Shown in pieces: positions 43,968 through 55,948 of a stretch of DNA of 64,000 nucleotides. Every line of letters starts with the position of its first letter. Positions within the stretch are counted from its first letter, which is position 1. The notes under the pieces are model-generated. The model saw only the letters and a list, made by a program, of their open reading frames with translations, had not been told where the DNA came from and ran no database searches. The stretch comes from Tetrapyrgos nigripes. Lineage: Eukaryota > Basidiomycota > Agaricomycetes > Agaricales > Campanellaceae. The stretch spans positions 1 through 64,000 of the forward strand of contig JAACJM010000284.1 in NCBI GenBank assembly GCA_013368315.1, written 5' to 3'. The translations under genes were made by a program, and so were the position numbers.

Positions 43968-44650
43968 GCAATAATTTTTTTTTTTTTCAATTTGATGTAC
44001 TATTTTGGACACGCAGCAGGACAGAGCCATGGACCTTGGTCCTCAATGTATGGACCTCCTCCATGTAAAGAGTCCTCGCACCAAAGGTCAGTACTAGCCG
44101 TGGCAGCGTCTATGGTTATCGTATGGTTACTTGGCGGGTACATTTATAAAAGCGGTCTGATTCAACCAGTCATTTTAAAAAATGTACTTTTGTGGACCAA
44201 CCTTACTTTTTATAAGATGGGGTGTAGCACAGGTGTTCGAGGATTTGAAGGCGGCCACTGGCGCACATGCTTCACTCGTATCGAACCGTCGTCTTAAATA
44301 TCGTTGCTGCTAGCCTGTTTCACTCCAGAACAGCCTCGACGGCAACACAAACCCTCAGCTGACCCATTGGGCTTGCTTCTCAAATTGAAAAGTACCTTTT
44401 GGGGTTACCCCGCAGCAACCCACCCATTTCAAACAAATGTGGGGAAGCAACTTGGATCAATCATCTGACAGTGGTAGCTGACACTGTGTCTAGGCCCATT
44501 CTAGACCGAAGGTACTTAAACCGCCTCTTCACACGTCGACGTCTTACCTACCAATCACCCACACCAACCAACCAACCACCCACCTTCCTGACCCTCGGAC
44601 CTCCATTCATCTGCATCTACCCACCCTAGCCCGGTGTTTCTCAACAAACC
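43968..44650. other. Intergenic, upstream of the COX gene
   Basis: A 13-bp T run at 43975 and no supported gene. A 101-codon open frame at 43992-44297 has no motif. Probably includes the promoter of the gene at 44651. Confidence 0.4.
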
Positions 44651-45262
44651 ATGTCCTTCCTCGCCCGTACAACCCGAACCACTGCTCGTACCTTCCGACC
44701 CCAGGCCAGAGGCGTTCATCACGGTGCTCATGAGAAACTCGTACCGAACACAAGCATCTCGGGAGGAATCCCTTGTATTAAGAGGTCGACGCATGCGCAT
44801 GAGGATCTTAGCGTGAGTATTGTCTTGCACCGCTGCTGTTGGGGTGATGCTGATGTGTCTTACTTGCTGACTTGGCACCGTCATCTTTCTATCACCCATG
44901 ACACTATTGTGACTCGGAATTGGAACAGCATCTCCCATTCGACTACAAGAACAAGACCAGGTTCCTTGTCAAGGCTTCTGCGGTTTTGGGCACGGCGTTT
45001 GCGATTCCGTGGGTTGCTATTTGGTGGAGGTGGTACGTTATTTTCCTCTCTCTTGTTCACTGCTACCCCCCTTCCTTCTGTTCCTCCTAAGCTACCGTCC
45101 CCTTCCCCTTCTCCCCTCCAACTTTCTCTGTCATCATCATCTTGTTTTCAGTGTTTACCGTTCATCTATACACAAGCTGACGCTCACACTTACTAACCAT
45201 AATGCTCTACTCTCTTTACCCCGCTGCGCAGGAACAAGCCCGGTGGATTGAAGAACCCTTGA
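44651..45262 (+). CDS. COX8: Cytochrome c oxidase subunit VIIc / yeast Cox8-like
   Basis: Nuclear-encoded small subunit of respiratory complex IV in the mitochondrial inner membrane. Three exons: 44651-44812, 44929-45032 and 45232-45262; borders GT..AG; total 297 nt, 98 residues. An Arg/Thr-rich presequence without acidic residues (MSFLARTTRTTARTFRPQAR) leads to the conserved LPFDYKNKTRFLVKASAVLG and TAFAIPWVAIWWRW, a single membrane span, and a KPGGLKNP tail. LPFxxxNK and GxxFAIPxxA are the family signature. The segment between presequence and core is longer than I would expect, so the first intron could be larger than modelled. Confidence 0.8.
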
Positions 45263-45673
45263 GCTCGACTTTAGTCTTAAAGCTGCCCAATTGCAACTCT
45301 GTGTACTCAGGCTGTGGATGTCGTAAGATGTGTTTGTATGATGATGTATGTATGTAGTTATCACCGCCATTTGCTTGCAATTTGCCACGAAGGGCGATGG
45401 GGGGGAAGAAGAGGGATGGGGGCCAAAAGGGAAATGAGTCTAGAATGAAATCATTGAAATGACAGCGCTGTGACGAGGGTCGCATGTTATGTGTATATAC
45501 TAGAGAAATCAATTATCAAACAATTGTTTACTTTTTGTACCCCTAAACGATATAATTGAGAATTGAGAGTAGATTAGTTGACTACGCTACAATGTAAGTA
45601 GTAGGGCTCTCTTGTCTCGAGTTTCAGGCCTGAAACTTGAAGCCAGGGAGGAAGTACGTACATACATGTATCA

Positions 45674-48300
45674 TAGATAGATAGATAGGATACACCGCGC
45701 CGGAAAAGGGTTCCCCAATGTGGGGGTACTGTCCGTGGAACCACGGACTGGTTCAGCGGGATAAGCAACAGCCAGATAGGGGCAAGCGCTATGACGACAT
45801 GTCATTGGTAGACCGTCTACCCAGCTGAAGCGCTATAAGTATAAGTTACAGGTGATAGTACATACAAAGAGCAATCAGTGTCCAGACGGTGGCCCCAAAG
45901 TAAGTAAACAAAATGCTACAACACAAAGGCTAGCAGGGAGACATTAAAAACCCAGTGGGAAAAGTTGCCACTGCTAGGTGAGAAGCACGTACATAAGAAC
46001 AGAAAAAGAAAAAGAAAAACCACCATTGAATCAACAAAAACCCTTCATATTTCACCTGATAGCAGAAAGTCTAGCAAAGCAAGAGTTAGCAGTCCAAGTT
46101 GAATAGAAGCTCATCATTATTCCCTCTCATCCTCAAACTCCTCATCAATCCTTTTGATATTGCAAGTATCTTTCCATACCTTCAACACTTCGTGAAAGAA
46201 TGTGGCTGTCCTAGAGACCAAGTTCCAGTCAAAGATCCAGCTTTTCAACAACTCGAACGCATCTTTGTTGGAACGAGGGGCAGTTGAATTGAGAGCAAGT
46301 GATTGCATGAAAGCAGTACGAAGAGACGTAATTTCCGGAGAGCAATTGCATTGAATAAGAATGTGTTCAGGTGTTTCGTATGTGAAGTTCCATCATCTAC
46401 ACATCTTTTGCTCTCGAACATCGTCCGGTTCCGGTTCCCGGCCGGGGGTAGTGTTGCACACGGCTCAGCTCCACTCGGCTAAGCCGTTGAGCCGAGCCGG
46501 TTTTGAGCCATGGCTCTGGAGCTGTCGGCTAATATTGGAGTTGATGCTAAGAATCCGCTGTTGTACTGGCTCTTTGAGGCCGCCCCAGCACTCTCAGACA
46601 GTCTTAATAGCTTACTGAAGTACCACAAATGCTAACTACTAACAGAAAGTGTTTTGGTTGTCAGTGAATAGAATTTGCTAATCATCTTGCAGTGTCGTTT
46701 GCGAGGATTCTCGAGTGAAGAGTTATACGGGAATCACGGGGAGCCCTGAAACAGCGACTCCCCTGGGTATGAATTGCAAGGCACAAACGAGGTGAGGCTC
46801 AGCGGCGCGTACAAATAGTAACTACTGTAATAGATCAGGGAGAGGTGGGAGGGTGACTCGAGATTAGCTAGAGCTAACAGACTCGTAAGTAATAGTGAAA
46901 AGATGAACGAGAGATAATGCATACCCGAGAGACTCGTGAGTGAGAGTGAAAGGATGGAGGTGTAATGAATCAAGTCTCTCGGGTGTATAAGTATGATAAT
47001 GTATGAAACAGGAGGTAAGGATAGAAAAATAGAAACACATAGATATATTAAAGTTATGAGGAGGAAATCGGCGACATGAAAAGGAGATTGAAACGAAACA
47101 AATCAAGGAGAAATGGAGCATGGATATGAGGGAAGGATGCATTGGACAGCCCTGAGGTCCTGCGCGAGTGATGTGAGCCATGGAGGCATACGAAGTGCAT
47201 GGACAGCCCTGGGGTCCTGCGAGAAAGATAAATAAATACGTATGGATGATAATCCATAGGGCACTTACAGCGATGATTAGATTATTGTAAAGTAGCTTTA
47301 AAAGACTACAAATCACTGCAAATCACCGTTCCTTGACAGCACTATTCCCACGGCTTCGGATTTAGCGGTAGTCACCAAAAATACAAGTAATGCATCGACA
47401 TCATCCTAAGTAGTGCTCTGAGCAATCGCAGAACATGCAAGAAGGCATGACAAGATAATCCCATAGTTATAGTACTGTAAACAATGTGACCAAAGAGTTT
47501 TGCATCGACTCAGCATGGCTCGAGTCAGAGAATTTAACGGCTATGGTCCGAGTCGAGCCGTAGCGAGCCGGAGCCGAGTCTGTGCAACACTAGCCGGGGG
47601 AGCAGCGAAAGATAAATGGAGATACATTGCCACACAGGAGCCGGGTGAGTGAGCGACGGTGTTGATGGTTTTAATTTGTACAAGGTAGTGTCGAAGACAG
47701 AGAACTTAACCCTAACCCTAAGTTGTTAAGGAGAGGTAAGTCTCGGATGGCGTAGTCAAGATCAGAGAGCCAGCAGGGAATTCCATGTATTCGCAGGTTG
47801 TACAGGGCATGCAAAGCACATCAGGCGAGTTTGTGGTCAGGCAGTTCCAGCAGATATTTTAGGTAGGAGAGTGCGAGAATTACTTGGTGAACACGAAAGG
47901 GACGCAGACCCATTTCAGTGAATAGGGGGGAAGTGATCGAGTTACTGGACAGCCCGAGTATTTTGCGCAAGAACTGAAGCTGTAGTTCTTGGAGTTGATT
48001 GATACCCTTCTTTGACACATCTATAACCACCTCGCAGCCACTAATGAGATGGCAGTCAACCAAGGCCGTATGTAGCTCTTTGAGGGGCTTCAGTGGCATG
48101 CAATCCCTCCCTACTAACCTTTCTGAGCCAAGAACACCATGAGCAGAGACCCATGCAGCATGAGCTTTGGTACCGTATACTCGAGCGGAGATATCATGTT
48201 CAGTGGAAGTGAAAGTAATCCCTACATATTTAAACAAGTCGGTGATTTGCAGTTGCTGACCATGGACGGTGAATTTAGGGGTAATAAGCCTATGTGAACG
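45674..48300 (-). mobile_element. 5'-truncated LINE, interrupted by a hAT-like element
   Basis: Non-LTR retrotransposon of a Tad1-like type read leftwards. Only the region after the RT palm remains: LFKYVGITFTSTEHDIS, ALVDCHLISGCEVVIDVSKK, LQLQFLRKILGLSSNSITSP and FTEMGLRPFRVHQVILALSY (48280-47830). After the inserted element comes the C-terminal YETPEHILIQCNCSPE region (46390-46330). A 3' UTR follows, ending CCGGCGCGGTGTA and a TATC tandem tail (45674-45690). Frame damage is present. The 5' boundary near 48300 abuts a tRNA-Leu relic. Confidence 0.8.
46449..47592. mobile_element. hAT-like non-autonomous element (1144 bp), perfect 8-bp TSD
   Basis: TIRs TAGTGTTGCACACGGCTC... and its imperfect complement (GAGTCTGTGCAACACTA). 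Both ends lead into GAGCCGAGCC-type GC-rich repeats. The TSD GCCGGGGG is at 46441-46448 and 47593-47600. The interior has a roughly 55-bp duplication (GACAGCCCTGAGGTCCTGCG and GACAGCCCTGGGGTCCTGCG, at about 47147 and 47204). No transposase. It interrupts the LINE coding region. Confidence 0.92.
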
Positions 48301-48313
48301 AGTGGTGGCCTAC

Positions 48314-48361
48314 TTCAAACGCCCTTCCGGACGGCGTCTTAGACCGCTCTGCCATCTCGCC
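48314..48361 (-). pseudogene. tRNA-Leu relic lacking the anticodon arm
   Basis: Minus strand GGCGAGATGGCAGAGCGGTC continues as TAAGACGCC, matching the first 29 nt of the tRNA-Leu at 55949 with few changes. It then jumps directly to GTCCGGAAGGGCGT, the variable-arm region. The anticodon arm, T arm and 3' acceptor strand are missing. It lies at the 5' edge of the truncated LINE. Confidence 0.65.
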
Positions 48362-48369
48362 ATGCTCCT

Positions 48370-49690
48370 CAGAGAAAACAGGAAGTTGCCCACCACAATC
48401 TAAGTCCTTTCACAATTCGGAAGGTCCTTCTCGGAACAAGAGTCATTTGATCTTGACTGTAAGTTCCGTAGTGACCTTCTGAACTGGGCCAAATTTTTAT
48501 CTTGACACCAGCAAAATGTCTCCAGAATAAGCTCCTGTATGTAATATCCTGTACTTCATTGACAATCCCTTTTGCGCCGTCCAGTCCACCATATCGGGGA
48601 TATAGCGCAAGGTGGCCAATGTATAATCCAAATCTTACTTGCACTGGAAGACAAGAAATGTGGTTTGATAGTGGAAAATGTAATGCATGATGGCAAGCGG
48701 TAAGAATATATCACGCTGATACAACGGGGATACAACGCAATGTGGACAATATATCGATGGGTATTGCGTATGCAGAAATATAACGCGTTTGGGGAATCAT
48801 ATCCCATCTTGGATTTTATAACCGTGATATCATGCAATGATGCAATAGGGGAATTATATTGACGTTGTATTGCATTCATACCTTGCAAAATGCAATGGGA
48901 GCAGATGCCATGCATTGGAGGAATTCTGATAAAATATAGAAATTGATGTGTTATAACGAAGTTCTAATGGTTCGGACGGGGCGATGGGAAATGAATTGGA
49001 GCCTGATGCATTATATCTCAGAGACATCTGAGTCGTATCTGAGTATATTTTGCAGGTGGATAACGCATAACATTGAGCCACATCCATACCACATAAAGTG
49101 TAAACATAGAAAACCCTATTCTTACCTCGTCTGATTTCCGAATATTGGATTCGGACAGTGCTTGTTATAAGTAGATCATGGATGTAGTCAAGACTCAAAA
49201 TTCGACAGACGTCAAGTACATGTTGTCCTCCTTCCACACCCACCTACCTGATTATAACGGCTTTGACACTCTCAATCCATTACATTTTCTACTACAACAG
49301 TATTGACATTGTTGCAAATTTGTTATGATATTCTTGAGATCTTCTATTCCAAGCCAATCTATAGCTCCTCTCCATGGTGCTTCACCGCTATCTAATACCC
49401 CTTAACGATTACTATCCTACACTTCGCTTTTCAAGATCGCAATATCAATATCATCCTTATATCTGATAGTTGACTATTGAAGGTCTTCATACACAATCAA
49501 AGCAAGATTCGATGATTCTGAAATGGCTCTGCAGGTTCTTGCTCCAGTCACCCGCCATGGAATGTAAGACACAGGTATCAATCGGAATAAGTCTCAAATG
49601 CATCCTCTTGCCTACTATCCCTGGTCTCAGAAAGGTCTTTTCAGGCTCTCAGACTCATGGTCTGCAGGAAAGAACACTGACTAGATTGTA
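48370..49690. other. Intergenic with imperfect repeats
   Basis: No supported gene. A CGGGGATATAGCGCAAGGTG-like word near 48596 recurs as CGGGGATACAACGCAATGTG near 48725. Several GATATAAC/GTTATATC-like words occur between 48700 and 49070, perhaps a decayed DNA element. A minus-strand 129-codon open frame (48854-49243) has no motif. Confidence 0.45.
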
Positions 49691-52600
49691 GATTGTAGAT
49701 TACACCGGAAAAGGGTTTCGCACAAGTGCGGGTACTCTCCGTGGTCCCAATACCAGGGTCAAGCCCCGAGTAGATCGTCCACATTAGCATACTATTACCG
49801 GACGACGTAAAACTAAACTAAACTACAGAATCAATCTTCTTCTTCACCCGACTCTTCATCCAAGTTTCTAATTTTTCCCAAGTCCTTCCATAAAACCAAT
49901 ACTTTGTGAATAAATCTGGCAGTATGTCATGGTGGGACTAGGTCCCAGTTGAAAATCCATGACTTTAAGAGAGCGAAAGCGACGTTGTTTGAGGGAAATC
50001 TGTATGGATTGAGTTGGGGATTGAGAGAAAGCATGAAACAGGCACGAATGGAGACAATGGAGATAACATGAGAGGATTGGATGAGAACATGTTCAGGTGT
50101 TTCGTAAGTGGCTTTGTAGTATCGACAGAGTAAGTTACGAGTGGTTGTATTGTCCTTAGGCCTTGGTTGCCGCAAGGGTGTTTCAAATCAAACCGGAAGA
50201 CTTGCGATTGCGAAAGAAGACGTTGAAGCCGCCTGGACAGTAGCGCGTCTTCATCTTCAAACAGGTGAGTTTCTTGTACCATAAAGATGTCAACGCCTTT
50301 GAAGTGTTTGGAGAATTCGGGGTGGCAGAAGTTACTAGCGTCGAGGCGACCACCTAAGTTCCAGCTTCGTACTTTCAGAATATCCGAATGATTGTTATAA
50401 TTGTGAGATGAGCTAGGGGATACAAGTGGGGATATTGGTGAGGTGGATACAGGAAAGGCAGTATGAGGTACAGTATGAGAAGAGGATACATGAGGGGTAG
50501 AGTACAGAAGACTAGAAGAAGGCGACGAGATGGAATCTGCCATCCCAAACCGTCAATCGACTCAGTCTGAGCCATCAGCAGAAGAGAAGCACGCATGGAT
50601 ATCACTGAGAATAGGGAAGGAAGAGGCAGAACAGTGCCATAGTGATATAAAGGTTTGGGCATCAGATATAGTAGAGAAAGAGAGAAGAGAGTGAGTATAA
50701 GCAGGGCATGTTATGATACGACTAGGTAGAGGTAAGGTAGCCGGGGAGGCGAAGGAATTAATATCCTCAACCCAGGCGAGAACCTCATTGTTAGGAAGAA
50801 GGTCGTTGGGTGCGCGAGAGCGCAGACAAACAAGAGTCGAGGACTCATAAGGGGTCATGGAAGGTAGGTGCGTCTTCGTCGAAGTAGAGGACATAGAATC
50901 GTCATCGGATGCGTTGTGATGACCGTCAGGAGTCTTGTCAATGCGGTCAAGTAGGGAGGGTGGAAGCGGGATGAGGGATAGAGGGGCAGGAGAAACGTTA
51001 GAGGAACGGGGAGGAGTCGCACTCGGAGAACGCACATGGTGGAGAGGAGAGGCATAACCAGAACGCTGACGAAGCCATTGGTCACTACGACGACTGTAAT
51101 GACTGGGATGAGGTAGACACAGGAGAGGTGGGAGGAGAAGGTGTTTTTTGCGGAGATGGAGGAGTATGAAGAGACGATGGGGTATGAGGAGATGGGGAGG
51201 ACGGAGAAGGTCGGTGGAGCATGTGAATGATGTTGTCGAGTTTAGAGTCAAGACGGTTGAGTTCAGCCCTCATAACGCTGACCTCATCTAAGAGATTATC
51301 CTCGACGCGATGGACGTCATCCTGCACACGATAGATTTCGTCGTAGAGTTCATCCTGGGTGTGGTGAAGGGTAGAGATGATATCCTGTTGTAGACTATCA
51401 TGGGCATGGTAGAGGCTGGTGTCGACATCCCCCAACTTGGACTCGACGCATTAAAACACGCACTCGACATGTTGAAGGCGGGACTTTATTTCATTAATAT
51501 CGGAAGAGGAATGGGCTGAGGAGTCATGAGAGTTGGTAACCGGCTCCTTGCCCTTCTTCTTTATCAAAGGTTGAGAAGGCACAGGTTGAGGGGCAGGTAA
51601 GGAAGGCAGAGGATCGGCTCCACACAAAATACGAACAGCATCAAGAGAGGTGGGAGGACGAGCAGGTAGGGGTTGTGTAGGCCAGAGGAAAGAGTGGAAC
51701 GAGGATTACTAAGGGCGGGCAGCGGTTAGTTACACTGGCCGCGCGTTCAGCGCGCTTCGGACGAGTGGATTCAGTGGCATCATGGGGAGGGCGTTTGTTT
51801 GAATTAGAGTCAGGGGAAGAGGCCGAGGATGAGGCCGAGAATGGATGAGAGGGGTTGGTAGAGGACGGTACTAGTGGCAGGGGGCGTGAATGGGAGGATG
51901 CGAACGGGGTTGGTACAGCAAAGTGGGGAGTATACGTGGAAATGGAGGCAGCCGAAACAATGGAGAAAAAGGACGGAGCAGAAGATATGGAGGGCGAGGT
52001 GTTGGCGGCTGAGAGGATAGAGGAAAAGGATGGAGCAGACGATGTGGAGGGGGAGGTGTGCTCAACACCTTGCATTGTGTCATCAGTTTGATTAAGAGCA
52101 ACAGCATTGGTGGGATTGGTGAGGTCAAGATCCACAGTATAATATGGGAAGAGAGTGATAAGAAACAAAAAGAATTGGGCGTAAGGTGGTTTATAATTTC
52201 TCCAAATGTCTCGTTCTTCTGCTTATAGCGTGGGCGGATTACCCAGCCAAGGCAACAGAGTACTAGAGATCATGGAAGAGAGAAGAAAAGTGAAGAAAAG
52301 TGTTGAGAAAGAGGGGAGGAAAGCGTTCAGAGAGGGATGGTACAGAGGAGAAGGGCGGATGAGGTGCTGTGAAGGTTGTGAAGGATGTGGTACAGTCAGA
52401 CGGCTAAATGTTCCAAAAACTGCAGTCCCAGGAAGATATGAAGAGCAGAACACGTTGGACGAGGTGTTTGGGATCAAACGGCGGGAGGATGAAGGAAAAT
52501 GAAGTCGAGGGGGACACGGGTGACGTGGCCGCGCACAGTCGGAAAAATCGCAAAAATTGCGGGTTTTTTGTACAGGGAAGTAATAGACGAATGATAGAGT

Positions 52601-52800
52601 AGAATAGAACGAGAATAGAGTAGGAGAGAGGGGAGAATAGCACTAGGCAGCGGAGGAGAGGGAGAATGAAAGGGAGGCAAAGGTGACTGCAAAGAGCATA
52701 GTCAATGACGGAGAAGCGGTAGTTTGACTTTGAAAGGACGTGTGACCAAAGTGTTCCCCAGGGAACTATTGATCTCAGTCTGTTTGCAGACGTCGATGCA
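49690..52800 (-). mobile_element. LINE with large internal deletion
   Basis: Second Tad1-like non-LTR element, read leftwards. It keeps a 5' UTR-like region (52800-52170), ORF1 pieces and the first part of the AP endonuclease: KVRSWNLGGRLDASNFCHPE and VDIFMVQETHLFEDEDALLS at 50375-50200. At about 50165 this joins directly to the C-terminal YETPEHVLIQ region and ALLKSWIFNWDLV (50120-49930), so most of the endonuclease, the RT and RNase H are deleted. The 3' end has CCGGTGTAAT followed by a TCTACAA-type tail (49685-49710). Confidence 0.78.
50562..52168 (-). pseudogene. LINE ORF1 (gag-like) relic
   Basis: Three overlapping frames. 52168-51641 encodes Ser/Thr/Pro-rich sequence with NKRPPHDATESTRPKRAERA. 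51435-51085 encodes a clear coiled coil (EIYRVQDDVHRVEDNLLDEV, MRAELNRLDSKLDNIIHML). 51251-50562 ends with PNNEVLAWVEDINSF and TYSHSLLSFSTISDAQTFI-like sequence. In related elements these form one protein that binds the RNA. No zinc knuckle was seen. Confidence 0.55.
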
Positions 52801-52944
52801 GTCAAAGCAAAGTATTCATTGCCATCACCGAATCACAGTTATGCACTCGTCTACCAGCTACAATCTCATTTGATTGAAAGAATGATATTCTGATAGAGCT
52901 GTTTTCGAAGTGCAAACTTGATGCATTCGTAATAACTACCCCTG

Positions 52945-53110
52945 ATGAAGGCCGGGCTTCGGGCCTCAAGGCTGGACCTCGCTGGACTTGGCTTAGGCTT
53001 TTTCGGGCCGGGTTTGGGATCTCTTATCTCTTCCTGTCACCTGTCCCGCTCCCGTGGCGCGGAATCGGGAATTTGGTGGGGCGGGACGGGTTCTCCCGTG
53101 CTGTTCCTTA
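52945..53110. repeat. GC-rich GGCCGGGCTTCGGGCC-type remnant
   Basis: GAAGGCCGGGCTTCGGGCCT and TTTTTCGGGCCGGGTTTGG, then GGGGCGGGACGGG, resemble the GC-rich ends of hAT-like non-autonomous elements, but no partner end was found. Confidence 0.4.
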
Positions 53111-53198
53111 CGCCCCACATCACTAACAGTCAAGTAACAGTCAAGCGATGTCAAGCAACAGTTCCTCGAGCTGTTGATTGAAAAACTAGATGCCCGCT

Positions 53199-53206
53199 TA
53201 TATAAA
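53199..53206 (+). promoter_or_regulatory. TATA box of the P450 gene
   Basis: TATATAAA, 38-45 bp before the ATG at 53244, which implies a short leader. Confidence 0.6.
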
Positions 53207-53243
53207 GCCACAACTCTTAGGGGCGTCTGCTCATTATCGTTCC

Positions 53244-55495
53244 ATGCTCGCACTCAATCCGAAGACAACGGAGTTTCTGGTTCTACTTCTCTTTCTCTAT
53301 ATAGTCAAGCGATGTTTGTTCCGATACTACGGCAAGGGTCTGCCTCCGGGTCCTCCTGGCTACCCTATTATCGGTAACATCTTCGATGTTCCTTCAGAAA
53401 GACAGTGGATCGCGTACCGGGATATATCCAAAAGATATTGTCAGTCAGTTTCTGGTCTTCTCTACTTATTAGTGCTCACAGGTAGTCTGAAAGGTTCTGA
53501 TATAATTGGAATAAAACTGTGGGGTACACCGCTCATTGTCGTCAACTCGCTTGAAGCAGCAAATGACTTATTTCGGGAACGATCTTCGAATTACTCGGAT
53601 AGGTATTATGCTGCCGTCTGCATAAGCACCTTAACTGACCAGACACATGCTCTAGACCTCGCTTCACAATGGTGAATGAGTTGTAAGACTATTATTCTTT
53701 ACGGTCTTCAACAATGGCAGCTCAAGCTAATCTAAATCCTCAGAGTCGGCTTCACTTGGAATCTCGGTTTCATGCCCTACGGGAATGAGTGGAAAGGTCA
53801 GTGACTAGTGACTTCTGGCGAGAGACAATTCATGCCTATTAACCTGTCCATGGGGTAGAGAACCGCAAAGGCTTCCGTCAAGAATTGAACCCACGTAAAG
53901 TCGTTCATTATCGACCTTCGATGATTTCTGCTACCGAACAATTACTGCGGCGCCTCCTCGATAAACCCGATGACTTCATGAGACACTTACGATAGTGCGT
54001 TTAACCCCACCTAACACTTCCTACTATATCCCTAATCAGTGGACTCATCATCCATCATTGATATCTTCTAGCATGGCCGGTACAACGGTCCTCTCAATCG
54101 CATATGGCATCCAAGTACAACCTGAAAATGATCCGTTTATCGAAATTGCCGAAAGAGCTAACCATGCGCTCGTTTGTGCGACAAACTCGGGGTCGTACCT
54201 GGTGGATCAGCTTCCCTTCCTCAAATATGTACCAGAGTGGTTTCCTGGTGCAGGCTTCAAGCGTCAAGCCAAGGAGTGGTGCAAGGATGCCTCTGCAATG
54301 CCAATCCTCGCTTTTGATTTTGTTAAAGACGCAATGGTGAGTTCATTGTGATGCCCCATACCACTCATGTCTGACACTAGATCATCATTTTATAGGCCAA
54401 AGGTGACTTTGTACCATCTGTGGCTAGTCGATATTTGGAGAACTTAGCGGCGGAGCACCCGAATGAATCGGGTTCCTCCTGTCATCGGCCAGAGGCGGAG
54501 AAACTCCTTTCGAATGTTCTAGCGACAATATATATAGGTAAGTAGGGGTGTCTTGCAGTCCTTTCCGATTTTTTGATCACGAATACATGGTTCAACTCAC
54601 TAGCCGGTGCGGACACGGTCCGTATATAGTCTTTCGTCTTGCTTGACATATTGCTTACCTGATCAGGATCTCTTCGTAGACGGTCTCAGCTCTGGCATCT
54701 TTTATCCTTGGATTGGTTAAGAATCCTGATGCTCAGAGGAAAGGCCAGCTGGCAGTCGATGAGTTGACTGGCGGAGAACGACTTCCAGATTTCTCGGATA
54801 TCGAATCAGTTCCCTATATAGATGCACTTTTAAGAGAGGCTTTGAGGTGGAATCCGGTCGTTCCGTTGGGTAAGTGTATATGCGTCCCAACAAATCGTTT
54901 AGCCTGAGAGTATTGATGCATTCTTCAAATTCATCAGGCATACCCCATAAAAGTATCGAGGACGATGTCTACAATGGGTATTACATTCCTGGAGGCACTA
55001 CGATAATTGCCAATGGCTGGTAAGCATTCGTACAATTTCGATGTTGAACGTTGATACTTTATTTACTAGGGCAATGCTTCACGACGAGGCTACGTACGGT
55101 CCAAATCCACATCTGTTCAACCCAGATCGATTCCTGAAAGAAGACGGGACTCTGGACCCTAATGTTCCCTTTCCTGAACCAGCATTCGGGTTCGGTAAAA
55201 GAACGTGTAGCGGCAGAGAACTTGGTGTAGCTTCTATCTGGATATCTATCGCATGCATTCTAGCATGCTTTGATGTAACGAAAGCTGTGGACGAGGATGG
55301 AAATGTCATTGAACCGAGCGGGGAGTACACTTCTGGATTTCTTTGGTGAGAATAAACTCTTTCCTTGATTAGTATCCAGGAAATTGACGACGTTGGTACA
55401 GTTATCCCCTCCCGTTCAAATGCAGCATCAGGCCCCGGTCTAAGAGAGCAGAGGAGATGATACGTCACGCGAAGGAAGTTGATGGCGCGCTTTAA
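53244..55495 (+). CDS. Cytochrome P450 monooxygenase (possible frameshift in exon 5)
   Basis: Twelve exons: 53244-53439, 53494-53602, 53656-53682, 53744-53796, 53860-53994, 54072-54336, 54396-54537, 54604-54617, 54680-54869, 54938-55019, 55070-55345, 55402-55495. An N-terminal membrane anchor (EFLVLLLFLYIVKRCLF) is followed by the proline-rich hinge LPPGPPGYPIIGN, I-helix AGADTT, K-helix EALR, the NPDRF segment and the heme loop FGFGKRTCSGRELG with the Cys ligand. About 527 residues would be normal length. All splice phases agree except inside exon 5: the exons total 1583 nt, one short of a multiple of three, and near 53880 the expected RQELNPR reading needs one extra A. Either a real 1-nt deletion, a sequencing error or a counting slip of mine. 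Substrate unknown. Confidence 0.85.
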
Positions 55496-55948
55496 TGGGG
55501 GCAGAACATTTGAGAGCTGGGCTCCTAAAGCTGCTAAACGAATTTGGAGGTCACACAATAAACACGCCAAAGCACATACTGCAAGCCAGTATACTATTGA
55601 TAGAATAGTACTTATACATCATTGAGGCCACTGGAGACCACTCCCAACGCATATAACGAAAGATATCAGAGAGTGTACCAGTGACTGGGGTGAAAGGCCT
55701 GGTCGTTTGTTCGCCGTCAATGAGCTCAAAATGCTGGTATCCCATACATTCAGTTGAACAGGTCCGAATCCAGGCCACTGAAGGTTTAGATCTAGAGTCT
55801 GAGTCCTCAGCATTACTCACTCTAGCTGTATCATATGATGTACTTTAGAGCTTAGAGGCTGAATTAAATTATGTCTGTCCTGCCTTTGTCCGATTCCTGA
55901 CGTCCCACGAGCCTTCAAGATCGGTTCCCTTCTCGTCAACGCCAATAC
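55496..55948. other. Intergenic
   Basis: No supported gene; a 89-codon antisense open frame (55551-55820) has no motif. Confidence 0.45.

Noticed and set aside
43992..44297. 101-codon open frame upstream of the COX gene
   Set aside because: No domain, no splice support, and composition unlike the neighbouring genes; likely chance.
47705..47722. Interstitial telomere-like CCCTAACCCTAA
   Set aside because: Only two TTAGGG units, lying inside LINE-derived sequence; too short to claim a telomere relic.
48854..49243. 129-codon minus-strand open frame
   Set aside because: No recognisable motif, and it overlaps imperfect repeats; not supported as a gene.
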